Origin: an uncultured Prevotellaceae bacterium | GTDB lineage: Bacteria > Bacteroidota > Bacteroidia > Bacteroidales > Bacteroidaceae | NCBI GenBank assembly: GCA_902803455.1 | Contig: CADCQC010000020.1 | Location: 1-11,817 of the forward strand | DNA length: 11,817 nucleotides | Direction: 5' to 3' | In this document: piece after piece, positions 1 to 7,467 of the stretch | Position numbering within the stretch: position 1 is the stretch's first letter | How the letters are laid out: each line of letters opens with the position of its first letter | Made by a program: the position numbers and the translations under genes | Notes under the pieces: generated by a model | What the model saw: only the letters and a program-made list of their open reading frames with translations | What the model was told of the DNA's origin: nothing | Database searches by the model: none

Positions 1-1
1 G

Positions 2-16
2 TTTTTTTTTTTTTTT
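2..16. repeat. 15-base T homopolymer at the window edge
   Basis: An uninterrupted run of 15 T bases follows a single G at the left edge. It could be the U-tract of a rho-independent terminator for a plus-strand gene lying just outside the window, but any stem would be off the edge, so this cannot be tested here. Otherwise it is a simple homopolymer, prone to slippage and sequencing error. Confidence 0.5.
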
Positions 17-123
17 GGAGAACAGGATTTTCGTATGTGGTTGATGATATCCGGTTTCTCATAATGCCATAGTCAAACTGTTTAAAAAAAATCAATAACA
101 TTATTTTTCATTAAAAAAAACGA

Positions 124-161
124 TTTACACAGATAAAACTGACGATATTTTTGTAAATTTG
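124..161 (+). promoter_or_regulatory. Bacteroidetes-type promoter region with two adjacent -7 boxes, upstream of ileS
   Basis: Two matches to the Bacteroidetes primary-sigma -7 consensus TAnnTTTG lie directly end to end: TATTTTTG at 146-153 and TAAATTTG at 154-161. A TTTA at 124-127, 18 nt before the first box, is a 3-of-4 match to the -33 TTTG element. The second box has no good -33 partner. Initiation just downstream would give a leader of roughly 80-90 nt before the ileS ATG at 253. The boxes are seen in the sequence; promoter activity is inferred. No other convincing promoter was seen before the downstream plus-strand genes, so this one may serve the whole cluster. Confidence 0.55.
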
Positions 162-192
162 CAACTTAATTGAGATTTTTATTTACAAAGAA

Positions 193-207
193 ATGGCTTT
201 TTGCCAT
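193..207 (+). promoter_or_regulatory. Small hairpin in the ileS 5' leader
   Basis: ATGGC at 193-197 and GCCAT at 203-207 form a perfect 5-bp stem around a loop of five T bases, about 45 nt upstream of the ileS start. It lies inside the predicted transcribed leader. It is too small to call a riboswitch and there is no T-box consensus. It could slightly affect mRNA stability or be chance in A/T-rich sequence. Confidence 0.2.
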
Positions 208-252
208 ATAACATATTGAGAACCAATCAAATAATAATTTTTCTTAAACGAC

Positions 253-3200
253 ATGGCTAAGAAATTTGCCGAGTACAAGAACCTCAACTTAACAGAGATC
301 AATAATCAGGTACTGCAACAATGGAAAAAAGGCAATATCTTCTCCCGTTCCATAGAGGAGCGTGAAGGATGCCCCGAATTTGTCTTTTATGAAGGACCTC
401 CATCTGCCAATGGCCATCCTGGTATTCATCATGTGCTGGCGCGTACCATCAAAGATACCTTCAACCGATATAAGACAATGAAGGGATTTCAAGTGCGGCG
501 CAAGGCTGGATGGGATACCCACGGACTACCTGTGGAATTGGGCGTAGAGAAAGAGTTGGGCATCACGAAGGCCGATATCGATAATCCTGACAGTCCAAAA
601 TATATCTCTGTCGAAGATTATAACCGTAAGTGCCGTGAAGATGTGATGATGTTTACTGCAGAATGGGATGAATTGACCGAGAAAATCGGATATTGGGTTG
701 ATCTCGCTAATCCCTACATCACCTATGACAATAAATATATCGAGACGTTATGGTGGTTGCTCAAGCAGTTCTATCAGAAAGGTCTTCTTTATAAAGGATA
801 TACCATTCAGCCATATTCACCTGCCGCAGGTACAGGTCTGTCGAGCCATGAACTGAATCAGCCAGGATGTTACCGCAATGTGAAAGATACTACTGTCACT
901 GCACAGTTTGCTATCTTGGATCCGAAACCGGAAATGAAAGAGTGGGGGAAGGCTTATTTCCTTGCTTGGACCACCACACCATGGACTCTTGCTGCCAATT
1001 CGGCTCTTTGTGTGGGGCCCAAGATTGATTATGTCGCTGTGAGATCGTATAATCCATATACGGCTGAACCAATCACAGTGGTCCTTGCGGAGGCTCGCTT
1101 GTCGGCTTATTTCAATGAGAAAGGACGGGATGCCGACCTTGAGGGATATAAAAAAGGTGATAAAATCATCCCTTGGACCATCGTCGGAAGATACAAAGGC
1201 ACTGATCTGGAAGGGATGTCTTACGAACAGTTGATGCCCATGGTTCAACCTTTGACAGATGGCGCTTTCCGGGTCATCCTGGGCAATTATGTCACGACAG
1301 AGGATGGTACGGGTATCGTTCATATCGCGCCTAACTTCGGTGCGGATGATGCCATGGTCGCAAAGAAAGCAGGCGTACCGCCTATCGTCATGGTTGACAA
1401 GAAAGGACATCAGAGACCGGTCGTGGACCTCCAAGGCAAGTATTTCCTTACGGATGATCTGGACCCCGATTTCGTCAAGACTTATATCAATGAGCCTCTG
1501 TGGGGACGGTATGCAGGCAGGTATGTGAAAAACAGTTACGATGATTCTTTGACAGATAAGGATGAGACGCTCGACATTACCATCTGTCTTGATCTGAAGG
1601 CCGAGAACAAAGCTTTTAAAATCGAAAAGCATGAGCACAACTATCCTCATTGTTGGCGTACGGATAAGCCTGTGCTCTATTATCCTCTCGACAGCTGGTT
1701 TATTAAAAGTACGGCATGCAAGGAACGTATGTCAGAACTCAATCTGCGCATCAATTGGAAACCTGAATCAACTGGAACCGGACGATTTGGAAACTGGCTT
1801 GAAAACCTCAATGACTGGAATCTGAGCAGAAGCCGTTTCTGGGGCACACCGCTTCCTATCTGGGTTAATGAGGATGATCAGGAGGCCATTTGTATCGGGT
1901 CGCTTCAAGAACTCTATGATGAGATTGAGAAATCGGTTGAAGCAGGTATCATGACGTCTAATCCTTTGAAGGAGAAAGGTTTTGTCCCTGGCGATTATTC
2001 TAAAGAGAACTATGATCGTATCGATATGCATAGACCTTATGTCGACCAGATTGTCTTGGTCTCTTCTAAGGGGCACGCCATGAGAAGGGAAACGGACCTC
2101 ATCGATGTATGGTTTGATTCAGGTTCGATGCCATATGCTCAAATTCATTATCCTTTTGAAAACAAAGACTTGGTAGATAATGGAAAAGCGTTCCCAGCTG
2201 ATTTTATCAGTGAGGGAGTAGACCAGACGCGTGGTTGGTTCTTTACCCTCCATGCTATCGGTACGATGGTCTTCGACAGCGTGGCATTTAATAATGTGAT
2301 CTCTACAGGACTGGTGCTCGATGCTAAAGGTAATAAGATGAGCAAGCGTTTGGGAAATGCTGTCGATCCTTTCGAGACCATTGAGAAATATGGAGCTGAT
2401 GCACTGAGATTCTATATGATGACCAACTCTCAGCCTTGGGATAATCTGAAATTTGATGTCGCTGGTGTTGAGGAACTGAGAAGAAAATTGTTTGGTACGC
2501 TTTACAATACTTATTCATTCTTTGCTCTTTATGCCAACGTAGATGAGTTTGATAATTCACAACCGCAGATTCCTGTGTCTGAACGACCTGAGATTGACCG
2601 TTGGATTATCTCTGAGCTTAATACACTGATCAAAGAAGTTGATGAAAGTCTGGCTGATTATGAACCTACGCGTGCAGGAAGACTCATCGATGAATTTGTG
2701 GATGACCACCTGTCCAACTGGTATGTTCGTCTTAATCGCAAACGTTTCTGGGGTAAGGAGATGGATGTGGACAAACTCAGTGCATATCAGACACTTTACA
2801 CATGTCTGGTGACTGTCGCTAAGTTGTTGGCGCCTTTCTCACCTTTCTATGCAGACAGACTTTATCTCGACTTGACCGTTCCTGTGGGACAGGCTGAGGC
2901 TGACAGTGTGCATCTTACCAAATTCCCTGTTGCTGACGATACTCTTATCGACAAGGAACTCGAAGCCCGTATGGGAAAAATTGCACAAAAAATCACTTCT
3001 ATGGTGCTGGCTCTTCGTCGTAAGGCTGATATCAAGGTGCGTCAGCCGCTGCAGTGTATCATGATTCCTGCTGCGGATATGCAACAAAAAGAGCGCATAG
3101 AGGCTGTGGCCAATATCATTCTCAACGAAGTGAATGTGAAGGAATTGCAATTTGCTGAGGGCGAGGGACTTCTGGTGAAAAAGGTCAAGTGCAACTTCCG

Positions 3201-3690
3201 CACCATGGGCAAGAAGTATGGTAAATTGATGAAAGGGGTGGCTGCGGCTATGGCTACCTTGTCTCAGGAGGAGATTGCTCGTCTTGAGAATGAGGGTCAA
3301 CTGAATATTACCGTTGATGACCAACCCTTGGTCGTAGAGGCTTCCGATGTGGAAATTATCAGTGAGGATATCCCAGGATGGCTCGTCGCCAATGAAGGTA
3401 ATCTCACCGTCGCTCTTGAGGTGGAACTCAACGATGAACTGAGACGTGAGGGTATGGCCAGGGAACTGGTCAATCGTGTTCAGAATCTGCGTAAAGAGAA
3501 TGGACTCGAAATAACCGACAGAGTAAAGGTCACGATTGCTCCCTCTGAAGTCCTCCAAGATGCGCTGGAATCATTTGGCGATTATGTGAGAAACCAAGTG
3601 CTTGCAGACAGTCTCGTCTTTGAGGAAAACAATGGAAAACCAGTAAAATTTGATGATTTTGAGTTGAATATAAACGTTGAAAAAATTTAA
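253..3690 (+). CDS. ileS: Isoleucine--tRNA ligase, type 2 (IleRS2) with GIHH signature
   Basis: Cytoplasmic class Ia aminoacyl-tRNA synthetase that charges tRNA-Ile with isoleucine and hydrolyses mischarged valine. At 1145 residues it is longer than the roughly 940-residue E. coli-type enzyme, as expected for the type 2 clade. The class I HIGH motif appears as GIHH at residues 57-60 within NGHPGIHHVL. The KMSKR loop is intact at 695-699. The CP1 editing domain shows its Thr-rich segment (TTTPWT, 240-245) and the GTGIVHIAPNFGADD segment (352-366), which carries the conserved editing Asp. YPHCWRT and DVWFDSG are further family blocks. The C-terminal part resembles the type 2 extension, without the cysteine zinc module of type 1 enzymes. 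The ATG at 253 follows an A/T-rich leader without a Shine-Dalgarno sequence, as is normal in Bacteroidetes. It is the first gene of the cluster. Family certain; type 2 assignment strong. Confidence 0.98.
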   Translation: MAKKFAEYKNLNLTEINNQVLQQWKKGNIFSRSIEEREGCPEFVFYEGPPSANGHPGIHHVLARTIKDTFNRYKTMKGFQVRRKAGWDTHGLPVELGVEKELGITKADIDNPDSPKYISVEDYNRKCREDVMMFTAEWDELTEKIGYWVDLANPYITYDNKYIETLWWLLKQFYQKGLLYKGYTIQPYSPAAGTGLSSHELNQPGCYRNVKDTTVTAQFAILDPKPEMKEWGKAYFLAWTTTPWTLAANSALCVGPKIDYVAVRSYNPYTAEPITVVLAEARLSAYFNEKGRDADLEGYKKGDKIIPWTIVGRYKGTDLEGMSYEQLMPMVQPLTDGAFRVILGNYVTTEDGTGIVHIAPNFGADDAMVAKKAGVPPIVMVDKKGHQRPVVDLQGKYFLTDDLDPDFVKTYINEPLWGRYAGRYVKNSYDDSLTDKDETLDITICLDLKAENKAFKIEKHEHNYPHCWRTDKPVLYYPLDSWFIKSTACKERMSELNLRINWKPESTGTGRFGNWLENLNDWNLSRSRFWGTPLPIWVNEDDQEAICIGSLQELYDEIEKSVEAGIMTSNPLKEKGFVPGDYSKENYDRIDMHRPYVDQIVLVSSKGHAMRRETDLIDVWFDSGSMPYAQIHYPFENKDLVDNGKAFPADFISEGVDQTRGWFFTLHAIGTMVFDSVAFNNVISTGLVLDAKGNKMSKRLGNAVDPFETIEKYGADALRFYMMTNSQPWDNLKFDVAGVEELRRKLFGTLYNTYSFFALYANVDEFDNSQPQIPVSERPEIDRWIISELNTLIKEVDESLADYEPTRAGRLIDEFVDDHLSNWYVRLNRKRFWGKEMDVDKLSAYQTLYTCLVTVAKLLAPFSPFYADRLYLDLTVPVGQAEADSVHLTKFPVADDTLIDKELEARMGKIAQKITSMVLALRRKADIKVRQPLQCIMIPAADMQQKERIEAVANIILNEVNVKELQFAEGEGLLVKKVKCNFRTMGKKYGKLMKGVAAAMATLSQEEIARLENEGQLNITVDDQPLVVEASDVEIISEDIPGWLVANEGNLTVALEVELNDELRREGMARELVNRVQNLRKENGLEITDRVKVTIAPSEVLQDALESFGDYVRNQVLADSLVFEENNGKPVKFDDFELNINVEKI

Positions 3691-3701
3691 TACCATCTAA
3701 T

Positions 3702-4085
3702 ATGGCAGAAAAAAAACGCTACAGTGACGAGGAGCTCGAGGAGTTCCGAGCCATTATCAATGAGAAGCTGGAACTTGCTTACCGTGATTACAATCAGATG
3801 ATGAAGCAGATCATGAATGCTGACGGTAATGATATAGATGATACTTCGCATGCTTATAATGTTCTTGAAGAAGGGAGTGCCACTCAGAGCAAAGAGGAGA
3901 TGGTGCAGTTTGCCAGCAGACAGCAGAAATTCATCCAAGGTTTGGAGGCTGCCCTTGTCAGAATAGAAAATAAGACGTATGGCATCGATAGAATTACAGG
4001 TGAGCTCATACCTAAAGAAAGACTGCGTGCTGTACCTCATGCCACGTTAAGTGTGGCATCGAAAAATGCCCGTAAGAAATTCTGA
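3702..4085 (+). CDS. DksA/TraR-family protein lacking all zinc-finger cysteines
   Basis: A 127-residue protein resembling DksA/TraR regulators, which bind in the RNA polymerase secondary channel and often act with ppGpp. The N-terminal half is highly charged and helical, consistent with the coiled coil, with an acidic segment DGNDIDD (41-47) that may lie at its tip. The C-terminal half matches the zinc-finger region (ALVRIENKTYGID... RLRAVPHATLS, about 84-117). The four positions that bind zinc in E. coli DksA align here with Asp96, Thr99, Ser117 and Ser120, and the protein has no cysteine at all, so it should not bind zinc through this site. Zinc-poor DksA paralogues are known (Pseudomonas DksA2), so it may still fold and work. 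It starts 11 nt after ileS, and its TGA shares one base with the lspA ATG, suggesting translational coupling. The family is well supported; its transcriptional role here is inferred. Confidence 0.9.
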   Translation: MAEKKRYSDEELEEFRAIINEKLELAYRDYNQMMKQIMNADGNDIDDTSHAYNVLEEGSATQSKEEMVQFASRQQKFIQGLEAALVRIENKTYGIDRITGELIPKERLRAVPHATLSVASKNARKKF

Positions 4086-4783
4086 TGACAAAAGGATTGC
4101 TTAAAAAAGGCCTGGTGGCTTTTCTTATCGTGCTGCTGATACTTGTTGTCGACCAAGTCATAAAGATCGAGGTGAAGACCAACATGTATCTGCATGAGTC
4201 GATACGTGTCACTGATTGGTTTTATATCTACTTCATCGAGAATGAGGGAATGGCGTATGGCATGACATTTATCAATAAATTCGTGCTGACGTTGTTCCGT
4301 ATCGTTGCTGTCGTGGTCATTGGCTTTTATCTCTTCCGGCAGGTAAAAGTCAATGCTAGATGGACATACCTCGTCTGCCTGTCAATGATTCTCGCTGGAG
4401 CAGGAGGGAATATTGTCGATTGCCTCTGTTATGGACGTGTCTTTTCTCCTTCTACACCCATGGATATATCTCATGTGGTCAGTTGGGGAGAAGGCTATGC
4501 TCCCATGTTTTATGGCAAGGTGGTCGACATGTTCTATTTCCCGATCATCGACACGTATCTACCCGATTGGTTGCCGATTTGGGGTGGGGATCATTTCATT
4601 TTCTTCAGCCCCATCTTCAATTTTGCCGACTCGTGCATCAGTGTGGGAGTGGTGGCATTGTTGCTCTTTTGCCGGAAAGAATTGTCCGACATCTCATTTT
4701 CTTCCAAGTCTGGTAAAGACGAAGAGAAAGAAAACGAAAGTGGTTCTGATACCATAGAGAGTGAAACCCAACAAAAAGCTTGA
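4085..4783 (+). CDS. lspA: Lipoprotein signal peptidase (signal peptidase II)
   Basis: Inner-membrane aspartic protease that removes the signal peptide from prolipoproteins before the lipidated cysteine. The first membrane helix (about 8-24) ends in the conserved Asp-Gln (23-24). ENEGMAYG (52-59) corresponds to the NxGxAFG block. The two catalytic aspartates are Asp112 in GGNIVD and Asp182 in FNFAD. Further hydrophobic helices lie at about 65-84, 94-111 and 183-196. At 232 residues it is longer than the typical 160-170: there is extra sequence at roughly 117-170 between the two catalytic blocks, and a charged tail after 197 rich in Glu, Lys and Ser. The Arg that usually follows the first catalytic Asp is Cys113. 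These look like lineage features of Bacteroidetes LspA rather than damage. The ATG overlaps the preceding stop by one base. The next gene encodes a likely substrate. Confidence 0.96.
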   Translation: MTKGLLKKGLVAFLIVLLILVVDQVIKIEVKTNMYLHESIRVTDWFYIYFIENEGMAYGMTFINKFVLTLFRIVAVVVIGFYLFRQVKVNARWTYLVCLSMILAGAGGNIVDCLCYGRVFSPSTPMDISHVVSWGEGYAPMFYGKVVDMFYFPIIDTYLPDWLPIWGGDHFIFFSPIFNFADSCISVGVVALLLFCRKELSDISFSSKSGKDEEKENESGSDTIESETQQKA

Positions 4784-4793
4784 TCTCTATCTT

Positions 4794-5768
4794 ATGAGTC
4801 CGTCGCTGCGATATCTGACCTTGATCTGTTTCTGGATTTGCATCCTTTGGGGATGCAAGCCGGGAGTGCCAAGCGAGTTTATTCAGCCCGACGACCTGGA
4901 AGATATTCTATATGACTATCATGTGGCCGATGGTATGGCCTTTGCTGACGGTGATTATAGCCAGTTGTCTTACAGGAGAACAATCTATAGGGAGGCTGCG
5001 CTGAGAAAACATGGATTGACAGAGGCGGAATTCGATTCTTCCCTTGTTTATTATTATAGACATGCCGACTTGTTGCATGATATCTATGCGAATTTGGAGA
5101 AACGTCTTAATAATGAAGCGATTGCGTTAGGCGCTACAGCTAATGAATTGAGTCAGTTTGGTGGCATGACATCACAAGGGGATACCGCCACGGTTTGGCG
5201 TAATGAAAGTGCATTGATGTTGATGCCTCAAGCACCTTTCAATATCGTCTCTTTTGACGTCAAGGCTGATACTGCTTATCATGCTGGTGATAAAATCATT
5301 CTTAATTTCGACAGCCAGTTTATTTTTCAGGATGGGGTAAGAGATGGTTATGCTTTGTTGGCGGTGACTTTTTCCAATGACAGCACATCAACTCAAACGA
5401 TGCGTGTGACATCCGATCAGCATTTTAGTATGATTATTGAGGATATCCGAAGGTTAGGCATCAAGGAGACCAAAGGGTTCATTTATTTGGGTAAAGGAAA
5501 CGGAAATAAGTCATCTACCACATTAAAATTGCTGGCTATCAGCAATATGCGCCTGCTTAGGATGCATACTAAAAAGCCAGTAGAAGATGGTGAGGACGAA
5601 GATAGTATTGCTAACCCAAACTCACAAGCATCAATGGCCGTGAGCCGGAATATTGATCCACGACGGATAGAACCTGAAGTGCACATGCACCCGCAACTCC
5701 CGAATGAACAGGACCCCAATGCTGTTGATAAACATGGAAAGCCATTGCCGCCACCACCAAATCTTTGA
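4794..5768 (+). CDS. DUF4296-domain lipoprotein
   Basis: Predicted lipoprotein of unknown function, 324 residues from the ATG at 4794. The frame extends upstream to a GTG at 4761 inside lspA, but the ATG is preferred: it lies 10 nt after the lspA stop and puts a hydrophobic signal peptide at residues 5-20, followed by a lipobox ending at Cys21 (ILWGC). Residues after the Cys (KPGVPSEF) are not the acidic run of the Bacteroidetes surface-export signal, so a periplasm-facing anchor is more likely. About 27-107 matches DUF4296, including GLTEAEFDSSLVYYYRH (74-90). The middle (about 150-260) looks beta-rich. The tail from about 270 is acidic, then proline-rich, ending PLPPPPNL, and looks disordered. 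Trp at the lipobox -2 position is unusual. It sits between lspA and two exported peptidases, so an envelope role is inferred. Domain call strong; function unknown. Confidence 0.88.
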   Translation: MSPSLRYLTLICFWICILWGCKPGVPSEFIQPDDLEDILYDYHVADGMAFADGDYSQLSYRRTIYREAALRKHGLTEAEFDSSLVYYYRHADLLHDIYANLEKRLNNEAIALGATANELSQFGGMTSQGDTATVWRNESALMLMPQAPFNIVSFDVKADTAYHAGDKIILNFDSQFIFQDGVRDGYALLAVTFSNDSTSTQTMRVTSDQHFSMIIEDIRRLGIKETKGFIYLGKGNGNKSSTTLKLLAISNMRLLRMHTKKPVEDGEDEDSIANPNSQASMAVSRNIDPRRIEPEVHMHPQLPNEQDPNAVDKHGKPLPPPPNL

Positions 5769-5788
5769 TTTTTTTAATCGTTGATCTT

Positions 5789-7453
5789 ATGTTGATAACA
5801 CATCTTATTATTGCTGCAGTTGCCTATTTGTCTCCCGTCCATCTCGATGTGTCATTGGCGGGCAATTTTGGAGAACCTCGCCCAAATCATTTTCATGGGG
5901 GATTAGACATCAAGACAATGCACGAAGAGGGTAAAGGTGTGTACTCGATAGGGGATGGATATGTGTCAAGGGTTACGGTGAATGTGGGTGGTATGGGCAA
6001 TGCCATTTATGTGAGACATCCTGAGGGGTATACCAGTGTGTATGCTCATTTACAGCGATTTGCGCCTGCTATTGAAATGCTGGTGCAAAAATGGCAATAC
6101 GAGCATCACTGTACGGATGTGGATCTGGAACTTGAAGGCACTGACTATCCTGTTGCTGCAGGACAAATTCTGGCGCTGAGTGGCGACACGGGGGCGAGTA
6201 TGGGACCGCATCTGCATCTTGAGATCCATGAGACCGATACTTGGACCATGCTTGATCCACTTGATTTCCTGCCTGACCTCTTGGAAGATAGTGTCGCTCC
6301 TAAGGCACACAGCATCATGGCTTACCCTATCAAAGGTGAGGGGAGATTCTGTGGGCAGGATGAGCAGATGCGTTTTGATTTCATGGGATATGCCATTGTC
6401 GATTCTCTCACTGCATGGGGAAAAGTGGGTTTCGGTTTATATGCTGAAGATTTCATGCAAGGTTCCGATAACCGATATGGTATTCGGAAAACCCAACTGC
6501 TTGTTGATGGAAAAGAAGTCTTTTCGAGCGATGTGAACCGTATCGCTGTAAAAGAGAATATGATGGTCAATGTCTGGGGGGATTACGATTATTATGCCAA
6601 CAATCATCTGTGGTTCCTGAGATCTTATCTGTTACCTGGCAATCAATTGTCTTTTCTGAAGACTGACGCCAACAAAGGGATAGTGGATTTTAATGAGGAG
6701 AGGGACTATGTGCTTACCTATGTGTTGAGCGATTTCTTTGGCAATACTTCCCGATACCAGTTTGTGGTCAGTGCGCGACATGATACCATCTCTCCTGTGC
6801 TTGAAGACGATTCGTTGACATTGGACCGCACGGTATCTCATACCATCCGCCATGAAGGTATGCAACTTGACATTCCGGCGGGTTCATTGCTGCAACAGAC
6901 TAAGGTGTCCGCTTCTTCCCGACGGATGAAAGCATGGTCGCCAGAATATCAGTTGGCCAATAAGTCGATCCCTCTCTACAAAAAAGCACATCTTCGCTTG
7001 CAACTCAACAAGGTTGCTCCTGACAATTTGAAACTCTATATTTCTGCGCGCAGAAGAACCCAAACAGATGAATTGGATCCGGAAAAGGGACAGCAATTAT
7101 TTGTGGATGCCCAATTCAATGAGGGATGGGTGGAAGGCGATATTGCAGATTTGGGGCACGTTTTCACCATCGAATATGACGATCAACCTCCACGTATCAT
7201 TCCCATCCATGGAAAAGGTCAGTCTCCTTTATTGTTGTTTGACTTAAAAGATGACCAGACGGGTATCTCGTCCTTTGAGGGGTATGTTGATGATCGTTTC
7301 GTCCTGTTTGATCATGTGAAAAAGTCTTCGCGTATCATCTGCGATTTGCGCAATACCCCCATTCATCCCACGGGCAAAGATCGTCATGTCAGATTGAAAG
7401 CCCGCGACTATCTTGGAAATGAAAGTATATACGATACGACCATCAATTACTAA
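5789..7453 (+). CDS. Secreted M23-family (LytM) metallopeptidase
   Basis: Predicted periplasmic or secreted zinc endopeptidase that cleaves peptidoglycan cross-bridge peptides. Counted from the ATG at 5789 it has 554 residues. The frame also allows a TTG at 5765 that overlaps the previous stop by 4 nt and would lengthen the hydrophobic N-terminus. The ATG version has a short uncharged signal-like segment (about 1-15), so the start is less certain than the family. The M23 domain lies at the N-terminus, about 15-165, with HGGLD (36-40, zinc ligands His36 and Asp40), YAHL (His87) and HLH (141-143), so the metal site is complete. An extra segment of about 35 residues follows His87. The remaining roughly 390 residues are probably beta-sandwich modules that bind or position substrate. 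It is not an EnvC-like degenerate protein, because all catalytic residues are present. It lies 20 nt after the lipoprotein gene and 14 nt before the C69 dipeptidase. Confidence 0.92.
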   Translation: MLITHLIIAAVAYLSPVHLDVSLAGNFGEPRPNHFHGGLDIKTMHEEGKGVYSIGDGYVSRVTVNVGGMGNAIYVRHPEGYTSVYAHLQRFAPAIEMLVQKWQYEHHCTDVDLELEGTDYPVAAGQILALSGDTGASMGPHLHLEIHETDTWTMLDPLDFLPDLLEDSVAPKAHSIMAYPIKGEGRFCGQDEQMRFDFMGYAIVDSLTAWGKVGFGLYAEDFMQGSDNRYGIRKTQLLVDGKEVFSSDVNRIAVKENMMVNVWGDYDYYANNHLWFLRSYLLPGNQLSFLKTDANKGIVDFNEERDYVLTYVLSDFFGNTSRYQFVVSARHDTISPVLEDDSLTLDRTVSHTIRHEGMQLDIPAGSLLQQTKVSASSRRMKAWSPEYQLANKSIPLYKKAHLRLQLNKVAPDNLKLYISARRRTQTDELDPEKGQQLFVDAQFNEGWVEGDIADLGHVFTIEYDDQPPRIIPIHGKGQSPLLLFDLKDDQTGISSFEGYVDDRFVLFDHVKKSSRIICDLRNTPIHPTGKDRHVRLKARDYLGNESIYDTTINY

Positions 7454-7467
7454 TTACTAATACTGTT

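Noticed and set aside
1..62. Possible minus-strand gene start at 62, open to the left edge
   Set aside because: Only about 20 codons are visible, ending in poly-Lys from the T run; nothing supports it as coding.
162..252. T-box or other riboswitch controlling ileS
   Set aside because: The leader is short, has no T-box sequence and only a 5-bp hairpin; T-boxes are also not expected in Bacteroidetes.
817..1650. Long minus-strand open frame (about 277 codons) inside ileS
   Set aside because: Antisense to the conserved IleRS editing region; no recognisable domain and it is explained by codon bias of the real gene.
2839..3558. Minus-strand open frame (about 239 codons) opposite the ileS 3' part
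   Set aside because: Shadow of the IleRS C-terminal coding sequence; composition does not look like a protein family I recognise.
4360..4757. Two overlapping plus-strand frames within lspA
   Set aside because: They are out of frame with the catalytic motifs of LspA, which occupy the same bases.
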